Positions 42,980-53,160 are shown, counted from the first letter of the stretch. The stretch is DNA of 64,000 bases from Ruegeria sp. R13_0 (GCF_017743995.1 NZ_JAGHRB010000006.1:216332-280331), one strand, 5' to 3'. The notes: generated from the sequence alone by a model not told the origin. Numbers and translations are program-made.

Positions 42980-43744
42980 TTGACGCGTATTTTTACAGCA
43001 CTCTGCTTTGTCATCACCTTGATCGCTGGGCCCGCATTGGCGCATGAGCGGTTCGCCCTCGTGATCGGGAATGCTGGGTACACAACTGTCCCGGCCCTCG
43101 ACAACCCTGTGAACGACGCGCGCTTGATGAGCGAAGAGCTGCGCGGCGCGGGATTTGCGGTCACGACTCTGACGGATGCAAGCCGCGCAGAGATGGAGCA
43201 GGAGGTCGAGACTTTTGCCCGCACCGTGCGTGCGGCGGGGTCCGAGGCTTTGGCGGTGTTCTATTTTGCCGGGCACGGAGTGCGCAGTGATGAGTTCAAC
43301 TACCTACTTCCGCTCGGCGTGAACATCCAGTCCGAGGCTGATATTGCGGATCAGGCTGTCCCGGCCGAGTGGGTTCTGGATCGCGTTCATACGCCTCAGG
43401 CCGTGAGTGTCATGATTCTGGACGCTTGCCGCGACAATCCATTTGGCAGTGAAACGGACGGTGCACTGGATGTCGGCGACGGGCTTGCGCGTATGACAGC
43501 CCGCACCAACAACCTGATCGCCTATGCCACCGGACCCGGCGACGTCGCACTGGACGGGACCGGAGCCAACAGCCCCTACACAGCAGCCATCGCGCGCGCG
43601 ATCGGAACCCAAGGTCTGACCCTTGAGCAGATGTTTGATCAAGTCCGCACGGATGTGATCGGCGAAACGGACGGAGTGCAATCCCCTTGGGCAAGGTCAT
43701 CCTTGAACATACGGATTGGCATCAAGGACCCGAGTTTGAATTGA
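42980..43744 (+). CDS. exported caspase-like (C14) protease
   Basis: The 254-residue protein starts at TTG (42980), with GGAG seven bases upstream; this gives a clean signal peptide, MTRIFTALCFVITLIAGPAL then A, followed by HERFALVIGNAGY. The caspase-type p20 fold has His99 in AVFYFAGHGVRSDEFNYLLP and Cys150 in VMILDACRDNPFG, the expected catalytic dyad. No extra C-terminal domain is present. Bacterial secreted orthocaspases of this size are common in alphaproteobacteria; the substrate is unknown. It stands alone after the infB terminator. Confidence 0.88.
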   Translation: MTRIFTALCFVITLIAGPALAHERFALVIGNAGYTTVPALDNPVNDARLMSEELRGAGFAVTTLTDASRAEMEQEVETFARTVRAAGSEALAVFYFAGHGVRSDEFNYLLPLGVNIQSEADIADQAVPAEWVLDRVHTPQAVSVMILDACRDNPFGSETDGALDVGDGLARMTARTNNLIAYATGPGDVALDGTGANSPYTAAIARAIGTQGLTLEQMFDQVRTDVIGETDGVQSPWARSSLNIRIGIKDPSLN

Positions 43745-43774
43745 CAGGGGCCACAGCCCCGTGCAACGCGAAGG

Positions 43775-44614
43775 CTAGGGCGTTCCCGACTGCTTTGAAG
43801 CTGTGAACGTCCTGGGATGCATGATGATGTCGAAGTGCTGCATCCCTTTTTTCAGATCGAAGCTGACAGAATGTCCGGCCTTGCGCAGGTGCTCGGCGTA
43901 GTCACGGCTTTGGCGGATGAATTCCGGTGTGTCCCTCTCGGCCACGGTCACGTGGTAGCGCGGTCCGGGGCGGGGTACGTGGCGGATGGGGGACAGGTCG
44001 TTGACCTCAACCGGTGTCAGTTGCAGCGGATCGTTGACCGAGGTCAGGCTGATCGGTTCCAGATCGTAAACCCCGCTGATCAGGATCACATCTCGCACCC
44101 GCAACCCGGCGCGGGCTAGAGCGTTTGCAGATTGCGCCATAACCATGCTGGCCAGTTGCGCCCCGGCGCTGTGCCCTGACAAGGTGATCCTGCTGGGGTC
44201 AAACCCGAGAGATTCGGCCTGCGACGCCAGCCAGAGCAGCGCATCGCGGCACTCATCGATCATGTCCGCGATGCGGGCATCTGGGGCCAGGGTGTAGTTC
44301 AACGTTGCAAAAGCATGGCCCGCTTCAATCAGCGCTGGCGCCATCATGGCGGACTCGCGCTGGCTAAGGGCCTGCCAATAGCCGCCATGGATAAACACAT
44401 GCAGCGGCGCACCTGTCTCGGCCGCTGGGAAGTAGTCCAGAACCTGTGCGGGGCCTGCGCCATAGGCCAGATTTTCCTGAACCGTCAAACTGCCCCGCGC
44501 CCGAGCGCTGAGGGCACTATAGCTGGCAATGTATGGCGTCAGATCACCGCCGATCATAGATCTCGGCGAATATTCCTGTTCCAGTTCAGCCTGTGAAAAC
44601 CCGCGATACAGCAT
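43775..44614 (-). CDS. alpha/beta hydrolase, probable kynurenine formamidase
   Basis: The 279-residue hydrolase has the oxyanion motif HGGYW (residues 76-80) and the nucleophile elbow GHSAG (147-151, Ser149), as in eukaryote-type arylformamidases. Its ATG overlaps the stop of kynA, the enzyme that makes N-formylkynurenine, by one base. The natural inference is that it hydrolyses N-formylkynurenine to kynurenine, replacing the unrelated metal-dependent KynB of other bacteria. Another esterase activity is possible. Confidence 0.82.
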   Translation of the reverse strand: MLYRGFSQAELEQEYSPRSMIGGDLTPYIASYSALSARARGSLTVQENLAYGAGPAQVLDYFPAAETGAPLHVFIHGGYWQALSQRESAMMAPALIEAGHAFATLNYTLAPDARIADMIDECRDALLWLASQAESLGFDPSRITLSGHSAGAQLASMVMAQSANALARAGLRVRDVILISGVYDLEPISLTSVNDPLQLTPVEVNDLSPIRHVPRPGPRYHVTVAERDTPEFIRQSRDYAEHLRKAGHSVSFDLKKGMQHFDIIMHPRTFTASKQSGTP

Positions 44615-45489
44615 CAGTCCCCCGCATAGATCAGTTCTGTGCGCATATCATACAAATCGTGGAAGAAGCGCAATTCCAATGCTTTGCGTAAGAAGCCGAC
44701 GCCACTGGAACCCCCTGTTCCCGGCTGCATCCCGATGACACGTTCAACGGCGGTTGCGTGATCGAACCGCCACCGCTGGAACAGGCATTCCACATCCATC
44801 AGCTTCTCTGCCAGCGCATAAAGCTCCCAGTGTTTTTCGGTGTCGCGAAAGACTTCAACCCAGATTTTCACCACCCGAGGATCGCCGGAGTAGGGCTGCG
44901 CATAGTCCCGCTCCAGCAGGTCCTGAGGCACGTCGAAGCCCTGACGGGCCAGCATGTGCAGCACCTCGTCATAGAGCGACGGCTTGGTAAGGGCCGCGTT
45001 CAACATCTCCATCACTTCGGGATCATGGGCGTGAACCTTCAGGGTCGAGGGGTCCTTGTTGCCCAGAATGAATTCGATCTGGCGGTAGCCATAGCTTTGG
45101 AACCCGGAGGAACTGCCCAAAGCGTTGCGGAAGGTCATGTAGTCGGCGGGTGTCATGGTCAGCAGAGTTTCCCATGCCGCAATCAACTGATGTTGGATGG
45201 CTTTGATGCGGTCGAGGTTTTTCATCGCCGGGCCAAACGCGTCCTGTTGCAGGAAGCGGCGCACCTCGACCAGTTGATGGTGCATCAGTTTCAGCCACAG
45301 CTCGCTGACCTGATGGATGATGATGAACAACATCTCATCGGGCTGGGCGGGGTCCTGAAACGTCTTCTGCAGGTTCAGCAGCGTCTTGAGTTGCAGAAAA
45401 TCGCCATAGCTTTTGCGATGGGTTTCCGTGAAATCGGTGACCAGAGAGTCTTCGATCCCGCGTTCCAGATACCTGTCAGTGTCGCTCAT
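44614..45489 (-). CDS. kynA: tryptophan 2,3-dioxygenase
   Basis: The haem enzyme opens the indole ring of tryptophan to N-formylkynurenine. The 291 residues include YGDFLQLKTLLNLQKTFQDP, DEMLFIIIHQVSELWLKLMH (active-site His region) and NALGSSSGFQSYGYRQIEFI. The C-terminal haem-ligand region is CLFQRWRFDHATAVERVIGM, then QPGTGGSSGVGFLRKAL. ATG at 45489 follows GGAGGAG. It is coupled to the hydrolase and lies 64 bases after tdh on the same strand. Confidence 0.96.
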   Translation of the reverse strand: MSDTDRYLERGIEDSLVTDFTETHRKSYGDFLQLKTLLNLQKTFQDPAQPDEMLFIIIHQVSELWLKLMHHQLVEVRRFLQQDAFGPAMKNLDRIKAIQHQLIAAWETLLTMTPADYMTFRNALGSSSGFQSYGYRQIEFILGNKDPSTLKVHAHDPEVMEMLNAALTKPSLYDEVLHMLARQGFDVPQDLLERDYAQPYSGDPRVVKIWVEVFRDTEKHWELYALAEKLMDVECLFQRWRFDHATAVERVIGMQPGTGGSSGVGFLRKALELRFFHDLYDMRTELIYAGD

Positions 45490-45553
45490 TTGCTCCTCCA
45501 AACGCCTGAGGTTCCCCGATGTGTAAGGGGTCAGCCCGCGCAGCGCCAGAGGG

Positions 45554-46597
45554 TCAGGTCCAGTCGAGAACCACCTTGCCGGATTGGCCGGATTTCATGG
45601 CGGCAAACCCTTCGGCAAAATCGTCGACCTTCATCTGGTGGGTGATCACGCGGCTGACATCCAGACCGTTTTGCAGCATGGCGATCATCTTGTACCAGGT
45701 CTCGAACATCTCACGCCCGTAGACGCCTTTGATGGTGATGGCCTTGAACACGATGCGGGACCAATCGACCGGGGATTTGCCGGGCGGAATACCCAGCAGA
45801 GCGATCTTACCGCCCATCACCAGCGCCTCGACCATCTGGTCCAGGGCGATTTGCGAGCCGGACATTTCAAGCCCCACATCGAAGCCTTCCTTCAATCCCA
45901 GCTCGGCGATGACATCCTGCAGGTCCTCTTTCGACACGTCGACTGCGCGGACCGTTGGCACCACATGTTCGGCCAGTTTCAGGCGGTCAGGGTTGATGTC
46001 GGTGATGACCACATTGCGCGCGCCAGCGTGGCGGGCGACGGCTGCGGCCATGATACCAATCGGTCCCGCGCCCGTGATCAGCACATCCTCTCCCAGCAGA
46101 TCAAAGCTGAGCGCGGTGTGAACGGCATTTCCCAGCGGATCGAGGATGGCTCCGATTTCGTCTGGCACGTCATCGGGCAGGGGGACGACGTTGAAGGCAG
46201 GCAGTTTCAGATATTGCGCAAACGCGCCTTGTTCGTTGACGCCTATTCCGCGCGTTCCGGGGTCGAGGTGGAACTTGCCCGCGCGGCTCTGACGGCTGTC
46301 TGTTCCGATCAGGTGCCCCTCGCCCGAGCAGCGCTGCCCGATCTCAAGCCCGGTTACATTGCGGCCGATCTCAACGATCTCACCCGCGAACTCATGGCCG
46401 GTGATCATCGGAACGGGCACGGTGGCCGCCGCCCAGTCGTCCCAGTTCCAGATATGAATGTCGGTCCCGCAGATGCCGGTCTTGTTGATCCGGATCAGCA
46501 CCTCATCCGGGTCGATCTCGGGCACCGGGGCCTGTACCATCCACAGGCCTTCCTTGGGTTCGGATTTTTCAAGTGCTTTCATTGTGTTGGGATGCAT
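45554..46597 (-). CDS. tdh: L-threonine 3-dehydrogenase
   Basis: Tdh oxidises threonine to 2-amino-3-ketobutyrate with NAD+. The 347-residue zinc-dependent dehydrogenase has [20 protein letters not shown] (zinc Cys) and [20 protein letters not shown]. The Rossmann loop is [20 protein letters not shown]. The partner kbl is two genes upstream in the same run, with a cysteine-synthase-like gene between them. The next gene's stop lies only four bases before its start. Confidence 0.95.
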   Translation of the reverse strand: MHPNTMKALEKSEPKEGLWMVQAPVPEIDPDEVLIRINKTGICGTDIHIWNWDDWAAATVPVPMITGHEFAGEIVEIGRNVTGLEIGQRCSGEGHLIGTDSRQSRAGKFHLDPGTRGIGVNEQGAFAQYLKLPAFNVVPLPDDVPDEIGAILDPLGNAVHTALSFDLLGEDVLITGAGPIGIMAAAVARHAGARNVVITDINPDRLKLAEHVVPTVRAVDVSKEDLQDVIAELGLKEGFDVGLEMSGSQIALDQMVEALVMGGKIALLGIPPGKSPVDWSRIVFKAITIKGVYGREMFETWYKMIAMLQNGLDVSRVITHQMKVDDFAEGFAAMKSGQSGKVVLDWT

Positions 46598-46601
46598 TGC
46601 A

Positions 46602-47552
46602 CTACTCCCATAAATCGGTGGACAGGTATTTCAGGCCGCTGTCGCAAATGACGATCGCGACGCAGCCGCCACGCTCCGGGCCGCGCAGCAGATCGATCGC
46701 TGCGGCAAGGTTCGCGCCGGCTGAGTATCCGGCAAAGATCCCTTCGCTGCGTGCGAGCAACCGGGCGCAATCTCGGGCCGCGCTGCCTGACACCGAAAGG
46801 TGCCCCGCGAGGGGGACGCCGTTCACATGGGTCAGGTCAGCCATGGCATAGCCGCCGCCCTGTATCGGATGGTCGGGCGTGTCGACGACTTCACCAGCCA
46901 AGGCCCGTGCGCCCTCGGGTTCGATGGCGTAACACCGCACGCCATGCGGCGCGAAGAATGCCGCTGCTCCGGCCAAGGTGCCGCCTGAACCGGCGAAATC
47001 ACAGAAGGCCGTGACCGCACCGCCAGACTGCTCCCAGATTTCCGGCCCGGTCCCTGTTGAATGCGCTATTGGGTTACCCGAATGACCGAACTGATCCGCG
47101 CGAAACGCGCCGCGTTCTGCTGTGACTTTCTGCGCCGCCTCATCCACCAGCGCCAGATCGGCGCCCGAAACCTCACCCGGTTTGCTGCCCTCGGCCTGCG
47201 GCACGATGATCACCTCTGCCCCCAGCGCCCGCATCATACGCGCGCGCTCGACCGAGTTTCCGGCGCTCATCACGGCGACAAACGGATGGCCCATGATTCC
47301 GCAGACAATCGCCAGACCGGTTCCCATATTGCCCGAGGTCAGCTCGACAACAGTTTGCCCTGGCGCAAGCGTTCCATCGGCGCAGGCCATTTCGATGATG
47401 GATTTTGCCGCGCGGTCCTTTTTCGAGAAGCCGGGCAACAGATAATCCAGCTTGGCCAGAATGCGACCGTCCAACTGAAGCTGCTGACAGATGCGCGACA
47501 GGTCCACCAGAGGGGTGTTGCCAATAGCGTCGATGACAGAGGCAAGGGTCAT
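46602..47552 (-). CDS. PLP-dependent cysteine synthase-like enzyme
   Basis: The 316-residue protein belongs to the fold-type II PLP (cysteine synthase/CBS) family. It has [20 protein letters not shown], Lys45 in [17 protein letters not shown] (normally SxKDR) and the phosphate-binding [39 protein letters not shown] closes the pattern. The gene lies between kbl and tdh with tight spacing, an overlap with kbl's stop and a four-base gap to tdh. That suggests a role in amino acid catabolism or in using the product of threonine breakdown rather than bulk cysteine synthesis. Confidence 0.85.
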   Translation of the reverse strand: MTLASVIDAIGNTPLVDLSRICQQLQLDGRILAKLDYLLPGFSKKDRAAKSIIEMACADGTLAPGQTVVELTSGNMGTGLAIVCGIMGHPFVAVMSAGNSVERARMMRALGAEVIIVPQAEGSKPGEVSGADLALVDEAAQKVTAERGAFRADQFGHSGNPIAHSTGTGPEIWEQSGGAVTAFCDFAGSGGTLAGAAAFFAPHGVRCYAIEPEGARALAGEVVDTPDHPIQGGGYAMADLTHVNGVPLAGHLSVSGSAARDCARLLARSEGIFAGYSAGANLAAAIDLLRGPERGGCVAIVICDSGLKYLSTDLWE

Positions 47553-48736
47553 TTGATGACTCCAAGCTCTTTGCCGACTTTCTCAAAAGCGGCAAGCGCC
47601 TGGTCAAGCTCCTGCCGTGTCAGTGCGGCGTTCATCTGGGTTCTGATCCGGGCCTGCCCGCGCGGGACCACAGGGAAGAAGAAGCCTGATACATAGACAC
47701 CTTCGTCAAACAACCGAGCGGCCATGTCCTGCGCCAATGTCGCATCGCCCAGCATGACGGGAATGATCGGATGTTCACCCGGCAGAAGGTCAAAGCCCAA
47801 CTTCTCCAGCCCCGCCCGCCAGTATTTGGCGTTTCCGAACAGCTGCGCGCGCAGCATGTCGCCTTGTTGGACCAGACGGATAGCCTCAATCCCGGCGGCG
47901 ACGATGGATGGCGGCAGCGAGTTCGAGAACAGATAGGGCCGCGCCCGCTGCCGCAGCAGGTCGATCACTGGCTGCGGCCCGGCGATATAACCGCCGATTG
48001 CCCCCCCAAGTGCCTTTCCCAGGGTTCCCGTCAGGATGTCGACATCGACACCGAAATGATCTGGTGTGCCCGCGCCGTTCGGTCCCATAAACCCAGTGGC
48101 GTGGCAGTCATCGACCATGACGATGGCGTCATATTTGTCGGCCAGCTCACGGATTTTCGGAAGGTTGGCGAGGTAGCCATCCATCGAGAACACGCCATCA
48201 GTCGCGATCATGATATGCCGCGCCCCATCCTCGCGCGCTTGCTTGAGCCAGGCCTCAAGGTCGTTCATGTCGTTGTTCAGATAGCGATAGCGCTTGGCCT
48301 TGCACAACCGTACCCCGTCGATGATCGAGGCGTGGTTCAGACTGTCCGAGATGATGGCATCCTCGGGTCCCAAAAGGGGTTCGAACAGCCCCCCGTTCGC
48401 GTCGAAACAGGCGGCGAACAGGATCGAGTCATCCTTGTTCAGGAACTCGGCCAGCTTCTGTTCCAGCTTGCGGTGAATGTCTTGCGTGCCGCAGATAAAC
48501 CGGACCGAGGCCATGCCGAACCCTTTGGGGCCCATTGCATCTGTGGCGGCGTCGATCAACGCGGGATGATCGGCCAGCCCGAGATAGTTGTTGGCGCACA
48601 GATTGATGACCTGCTTGTCGCCCACCGTGATTTCGCCGCCCTGAGGCGATGTAATCATGCGTTCGCGTTTATACAGACCTTCGGATTCGATCTGCGCGAG
48701 GATGTCCGTGATATGGGACAGGAATGCATCTGCCAT
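47549..48736 (-). CDS. kbl: glycine C-acetyltransferase (2-amino-3-ketobutyrate CoA ligase)
   Basis: Kbl cleaves 2-amino-3-ketobutyrate with CoA to glycine and acetyl-CoA, completing threonine breakdown with Tdh. The 395-residue PLP enzyme has [20 protein letters not shown], the [20 protein letters not shown] block and the Lys-bearing [20 protein letters not shown]. It is the first structural gene after the XRE-cupin regulator, with about 100 bases between. Confidence 0.96.
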   Translation of the reverse strand: MADAFLSHITDILAQIESEGLYKRERMITSPQGGEITVGDKQVINLCANNYLGLADHPALIDAATDAMGPKGFGMASVRFICGTQDIHRKLEQKLAEFLNKDDSILFAACFDANGGLFEPLLGPEDAIISDSLNHASIIDGVRLCKAKRYRYLNNDMNDLEAWLKQAREDGARHIMIATDGVFSMDGYLANLPKIRELADKYDAIVMVDDCHATGFMGPNGAGTPDHFGVDVDILTGTLGKALGGAIGGYIAGPQPVIDLLRQRARPYLFSNSLPPSIVAAGIEAIRLVQQGDMLRAQLFGNAKYWRAGLEKLGFDLLPGEHPIIPVMLGDATLAQDMAARLFDEGVYVSGFFFPVVPRGQARIRTQMNAALTRQELDQALAAFEKVGKELGVIK

Positions 48737-48836
48737 GGCGACCTCCGTTCATCTGAGTCGAATGTCTAACATAACGGATACAATTCCCAAATAGGAGAAT
48801 TACACTATACGGGAAAAATTTCCGTGAAGGCGGAAT
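48737..48836 (-). promoter_or_regulatory. AT-rich promoter region upstream of kbl
   Basis: This gap is strikingly AT-rich in a GC-rich stretch. It holds two imperfect inverted repeats, AATTCCC...GGAGAATT and GGGAAA...TTTCC, either of which could bind the XRE-cupin regulator encoded just upstream. On the minus strand TTCACG and TGTAAT-type boxes are about 18 bases apart. No site is certain. Confidence 0.4.
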
Positions 48837-49400
48837 TTAAGCGTTTTTGACTATCAGAAAGACCCGCGCGGGGCCTTTCGAAGCAATGGAATGGGTCACA
48901 TCAGCTGCATATCGGGCGGTGTCGCCCTGTTGCATCTCAGATATCGCAGTGCCCGAGGTGACGCGCACCGCGCCTTCCAGAACCGTCAACTGTTCACGTG
49001 TGCCGCGGGCATGCGGCTGGCTGTTCAGTGTCCCGTCGTGGTCAAAGCGGATGTCGTAGACCTCATGCCCTCCGGCCTCTTCCGGGGGGGACAGGATGCG
49101 AATCCGACAGTTTGTGCCCATGTTGTCGATGCTGGGCACCTCGGCCTGGCGCAGAACCTCGATCTGATCTGAGGTCTTGGTCTCTTCCAGCAGCCCTGCG
49201 AAATCCACCTGCAAGGCCCGCGTCAGGTTCCACAGGGTTGAGATGGTCGGGCTGCTTTCGCCCCGTTCGATCTGACTGACCATTGATCGAGATACGCCGC
49301 TGAGATTGGCAACAGCTTCCAGCGACAGGCCCTTGGCGCGACGCGCCTCTTTCAGGCGGGCGGGCAGAAGGGTCAGGATATCGTCTGTGTTTTCCGTCAT
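48837..49400 (-). CDS. XRE-family regulator with C-terminal cupin domain
   Basis: The 187-residue protein has an N-terminal helix-turn-helix (about 15-70: RLKEARRAKGLSLEAVANLS, GVSRSMVSQIERGESSPTIS). The C-terminal cupin_2 domain (about 110-185) has RGTREQLTVLEGAVRVTSGT and ARYAADVTHSIASKGPARVF. Such regulators often control amino acid catabolism and sense a small molecule in the cupin barrel. The gene lies upstream of kbl on the same strand and divergent to a thiolase gene, so either set may be its target. Confidence 0.9.
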   Translation of the reverse strand: MTENTDDILTLLPARLKEARRAKGLSLEAVANLSGVSRSMVSQIERGESSPTISTLWNLTRALQVDFAGLLEETKTSDQIEVLRQAEVPSIDNMGTNCRIRILSPPEEAGGHEVYDIRFDHDGTLNSQPHARGTREQLTVLEGAVRVTSGTAISEMQQGDTARYAADVTHSIASKGPARVFLIVKNA

Positions 49401-49518
49401 GACGGAATCTGATGCGCTTTTCCCGATGGGTTGTCAATTCTGCTTGTGACGGTACGTCGTATAGGACAACGCGCCAACTGGGCGTAATAGTGCCGCCAAA
49501 TCCAAGAGGAGAAGAGAC

Positions 49519-50694
49519 ATGAAAGATATCGTCATTCTGGATGGGGCCCGTACGGCGGTTGGAACGTTTGGGGGCGCTCTGGCCTCGACCGCACCGATTG
49601 ACCTAGCGACCGTTGTGACCGAAGCCGCGATGGAGAAATCGGGCGTCGAAGGCGGCCAGATTGGCAATGTTGTTTTTGGTCATGTGATCAACACCGAACC
49701 GCGCGACATGTATCTGTCGCGTGCGGCGGCCAAACAGGCAGGTATCCCGGTCGAAACCCCCGCGATGAACGTGAACCGTCTGTGCGGTTCAGGGGCGCAG
49801 GCGATTGTGTCGGCGGTACAGTCTCTGATGCTGGGTGATGCCGAATTTGCTGTGGCTGGTGGGGCTGAGAGCATGTCGCGGAGCCCCTATATCCTGCAGC
49901 AGGCGCGCTGGGGTGCCAAGATGGGCGATATCAAATCGCTCGACATGATGCTGGGTGCGCTGAACTGCCCCTTTGGCACCGGCCATATGGGTGTGACGGC
50001 TGAGAACGTCGCCGATGAGCATCAGGTCACACGCGAGCAGATGGATGAGTTTGCTCTAACCAGCCAGACACGTGCCGCGGCGGCCATTGAGGCAGGATTT
50101 TTCCAGAGCCAGATCGCGCCAGTTCAGGTCAAGGTTAAGCGCGACATGGTTGATTTCATGGTCGATGAGCATCCCAAGGCGACCTCGATCGAGGCGCTGG
50201 CGGGTCTGCGTCCTGCGTTCAAGAAGGATGGCCGGGTGACGGCGGGCAACGCCTCTGGCATCAATGATGGTGCGGCGGCGATGGTTCTTGCTACGGCAGA
50301 CGCGGCCGAAAAGGCTGGTCTGAAGCCGAAAGCGCGTATTCTGGGTTATGGCCACGCCGGTGTCCGCCCCGAGGTGATGGGCATTGGTCCAGTGCCTGCG
50401 GTTCAGAATCTGCTGGCGCGCACCGGTCTGTCGGTTGAAGATTTTGACGTGATCGAAAGCAACGAGGCCTTTGCCTCGCAGGCGCTGGCTGTGAATAAAG
50501 AGCTGGGTCTGGACGCGGCCAAGGTTAACCCGAATGGCGGTGCCATCGCGCTGGGCCACCCCGTTGGTGCAACCGGAGCGATCATCACGTTGAAGGCTTT
50601 GTATGAGCTGGAACGCACCGGCGGCTCTAAAGGTCTGGTGACAATGTGCATCGGTGGCGGCCAGGGAATCGCCATTGCCTTTGAGCTTCTCTGA
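49519..50694 (+). CDS. acetyl-CoA acyltransferase (thiolase)
   Basis: The 391-residue thiolase has the acylated Cys89 in NVNRLCGSGAQAIVSAVQSL, the catalytic His in GGAIALGHPVGATGAIITLK and the second Cys in VTMCIGGGQGIAIA. It could work in fatty acid breakdown, amino acid catabolism or PHB precursor formation; the sequence does not separate these. GAGGAGAAGAG precedes the ATG. The XRE-cupin gene is divergent 118 bases away. Confidence 0.92.
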   Translation: MKDIVILDGARTAVGTFGGALASTAPIDLATVVTEAAMEKSGVEGGQIGNVVFGHVINTEPRDMYLSRAAAKQAGIPVETPAMNVNRLCGSGAQAIVSAVQSLMLGDAEFAVAGGAESMSRSPYILQQARWGAKMGDIKSLDMMLGALNCPFGTGHMGVTAENVADEHQVTREQMDEFALTSQTRAAAAIEAGFFQSQIAPVQVKVKRDMVDFMVDEHPKATSIEALAGLRPAFKKDGRVTAGNASGINDGAAAMVLATADAAEKAGLKPKARILGYGHAGVRPEVMGIGPVPAVQNLLARTGLSVEDFDVIESNEAFASQALAVNKELGLDAAKVNPNGGAIALGHPVGATGAIITLKALYELERTGGSKGLVTMCIGGGQGIAIAFELL

Positions 50695-50706
50695 TTGCAG
50701 ATGTTG

Positions 50707-50731
50707 GTGGGGGGCTGTCTGCCCCCCATCG
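50707..50731 (+). terminator. GC-rich hairpin after the thiolase gene
   Basis: TGGGGGGC and GCCCCCCA pair around TGTCT. There is no T-run, so this may be a transcript-end hairpin rather than an intrinsic terminator. Confidence 0.4.
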
Positions 50732-50791
50732 CGCCTTAAGCGCAATTCCCCCCGAGGATATTTTCAGCCAGATGAAGCAGGCGGCTGGCGC

Positions 50792-52321
50792 CTAGCTGAG
50801 CGCTGTTAGCAACATGACCAAAGCAGCGCCTGCTACGGCTCCGAGCGTGGCGGGAAGGGCTTTAGACCACAGGCGGGAGTTGGTCTGATCGTCTTTTTGG
50901 GTTTGAGCGATCAGGGCGTCTTCCACAAGCGCGGGCAGACGTGGGCCGAACCGGGCCAGAACCAAAGCGGTTTTGCCAAAGTCGCGGAGCGCCGCGCGCG
51001 GGCCGATGGATTTCTTGATGTAATCCTCAACGACCGGGCGCGCGACCTCCCATATATTGATATGCGGATCGAGTGAGCGGGCGACGCCTTCAACCACAAC
51101 CATGGTGCGCTGAAGCAGAATCAACTCGGTTCGGGTTTCCATGCCGAAGCGTTCGGTGACTTCGAACAGGTAGTTCAGCAGGCGGCCCATCGAGATATGG
51201 GTGGCGTCCATGCCGAAGATGGGCTCGCCCACAGCGCGCAGGGCGCGGGCGAATTCGTCGACGTCCTGATTGGCAGGGACATATCCGGCTTCGAAATGAA
51301 CCTCGGCCACGCGTTTATAGTCGCGGCGGATGAAACCAAAAAGAATCTCTGCATAGACCCGGCGGGTGTATTCGTCGATATGGCCCATGATGCCGTAGTC
51401 ATAGGCGATGATATCGCTGTTGGCGGCGACCTTGAGGTTGCCCTGGTGCATGTCAGCGTGGAAATAGCCGTCGCGCAGGGCGTGCAGTAGGAACAGGCGC
51501 AGGACACGCTCACCCAGATCGCGGCGGTTATGGCCCGCGGCGTCCAGAGCGTCGTTGTCCCCCAACGGGATGCCATCCGCCCAGCTGAGCGTCATCACCC
51601 GGCGCGCGGACAGAGACCACACGACCGGAGGCAGCCAGAATCCTCCATCATCCTTGGTGTTGGCAGCGTATTCCGAGGCTGCCGAGCTTTCCAGACGCAA
51701 GTCCAGCTCACCCCGTACTACGCCATCGAAATGTTCGATCACTTCCATTGGACGGAGGCGGCGCGCGCCCGGGGCGCAGAGTTGTACCATGCGGGCGGCG
51801 AAATAGAATGCGTCGACATCCTTGCGGAAGGCGCGCTCGATACCTGGGCGCAGGACTTTGACAGCGACGTCCTCGCCTGTGCTGGTCAGCTTGGCCTTGT
51901 GAACCTGAGCGATCGAGGCTGCAGCGATCGGTTCGCTGAACTCACTGAACATTTCCGAGATCGGCTGGCCCAGCTCCTTCTCGACCTCAGCCATGGCCTC
52001 GGCCTTCGGGAACGGGGGTAGCTTGTCCTGCAATACGCGCAGTTGCTCGGCCAGTTCGTTGCCAACCACGTCGGGGCGGGTCGAAAGGACCTGTCCGAAT
52101 TTGATGTACGCCGGGCCCAGCGCCGTCAGGGCGCGTGTGGCAGGGGGCATCTCTGGATCGCCCTTGTACCCAAGCCATTGAAACGGTTTGCCGAGCGCGT
52201 GGGCGACAAAGCGGACCGCGCGGGGGGCTTCGAACGCGTCCAATACGACATTCATCGCGCCCGTACGCTCTAGCGTGGCGCCTGTGCGGATCAGACGTAT
52301 GATGTTGTGAGGGCCACGCAT
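50792..52321 (-). CDS. ubiB: ubiquinone biosynthesis kinase-like protein UbiB
   Basis: UbiB is an atypical kinase/ATPase of the ABC1/ADCK family needed for ubiquinone synthesis. The 509 residues show the family's KxGQ motif AYIKFGQVLSTRPDVVGNEL, SIAQVHKAKL, VKVLRPGIERAFRKDVDAFY and the catalytic-like DGYFHADMHQGNLKV and AYDYGIMGHIDEYTR. A C-terminal hydrophobic helix (about 485-508) anchors it. The ATG directly follows the ubiE stop. Confidence 0.95.
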   Translation of the reverse strand: MRGPHNIIRLIRTGATLERTGAMNVVLDAFEAPRAVRFVAHALGKPFQWLGYKGDPEMPPATRALTALGPAYIKFGQVLSTRPDVVGNELAEQLRVLQDKLPPFPKAEAMAEVEKELGQPISEMFSEFSEPIAAASIAQVHKAKLTSTGEDVAVKVLRPGIERAFRKDVDAFYFAARMVQLCAPGARRLRPMEVIEHFDGVVRGELDLRLESSAASEYAANTKDDGGFWLPPVVWSLSARRVMTLSWADGIPLGDNDALDAAGHNRRDLGERVLRLFLLHALRDGYFHADMHQGNLKVAANSDIIAYDYGIMGHIDEYTRRVYAEILFGFIRRDYKRVAEVHFEAGYVPANQDVDEFARALRAVGEPIFGMDATHISMGRLLNYLFEVTERFGMETRTELILLQRTMVVVEGVARSLDPHINIWEVARPVVEDYIKKSIGPRAALRDFGKTALVLARFGPRLPALVEDALIAQTQKDDQTNSRLWSKALPATLGAVAGAALVMLLTALS

Positions 52322-53074
52322 TTAGATCTTCCAGCCGGAATGCAGTGCGGCGATTCCCATGCTCAGGTTACGGTACTTGGCGTTTTCGAACCCGGCGGCG
52401 CGAACCATGCCCAGAAACGTCTCTTGATCGGGGAACTTGCGGATCGATTCCACGAGGTACTGATAGCTGTCGTAGTCATTCGCGATCAGCTTGCCCATGC
52501 GCGGGATAACGTTGAAGCTGTAAAGATCATAGAGCTTTTGCAGACCGTCATTGGGCAATTGGCTGAACTCCAGCACCATCAGGCGGCCGCCGGGTTTCAA
52601 CACGCGGTAGGCCTCGTTCAGCGCCTCTTGCGGGCGAGTGACGTTCCGAATGCCGAAGGAGATCGTGTAGACGTCGAAGGTGTTGTCCTCGAACGGTAGG
52701 GACATCGCATCGCCGACGACCCAGTTCAGGCTCTCCGACATTTGGTCGGCCTCAGCCCGTTGGCGGCCTTCGACCAGCATTGGTTCGGTCAGGTCAAGAA
52801 CGGTGGCGTGGCCATAGCCCGCGCGTTTCAGGAAACGGAACGAGATGTCTCCGGTGCCGCCGGCGACGTCCAGCAGTCGCTGACCGGGGCGCGGGGCAAG
52901 CCAGTCCATCATCGCGTCTTTCCAGACCCGGTGGATGCCCATCGACATGACATCATTCATCACGTCGTATTTCGAGGCCACCGAGTTGAACACGCCCTGT
53001 ACGCGCCCGGCCTTGTCGGCCTCGCGGACGGTTTCGAACCCGAAATGAGTGGTCTTGTCGCTGTTGTCGGACAT
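52322..53074 (-). CDS. ubiE: ubiquinone/menaquinone C-methyltransferase UbiE
   Basis: UbiE adds the C-methyl group in ubiquinone synthesis. The 250 residues include [20 protein letters not shown], the SAM loop [20 protein letters not shown] and [20 protein letters not shown]. The ending [16 protein letters not shown] AALHSGWKI is typical. Directly adjacent to ubiB, with no spacing, it forms a two-gene operon that is divergent from mutM. Confidence 0.97.
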   Translation of the reverse strand: MSDNSDKTTHFGFETVREADKAGRVQGVFNSVASKYDVMNDVMSMGIHRVWKDAMMDWLAPRPGQRLLDVAGGTGDISFRFLKRAGYGHATVLDLTEPMLVEGRQRAEADQMSESLNWVVGDAMSLPFEDNTFDVYTISFGIRNVTRPQEALNEAYRVLKPGGRLMVLEFSQLPNDGLQKLYDLYSFNVIPRMGKLIANDYDSYQYLVESIRKFPDQETFLGMVRAAGFENAKYRNLSMGIAALHSGWKI

Positions 53075-53160
53075 TTGCCTTGCCGTTTGTCGAATTTCGC
53101 CTCTGTTATAGGGCCATCAGAGACGGGCACAATGCGGCCCTTTGGAATAGGAGCCATCTA

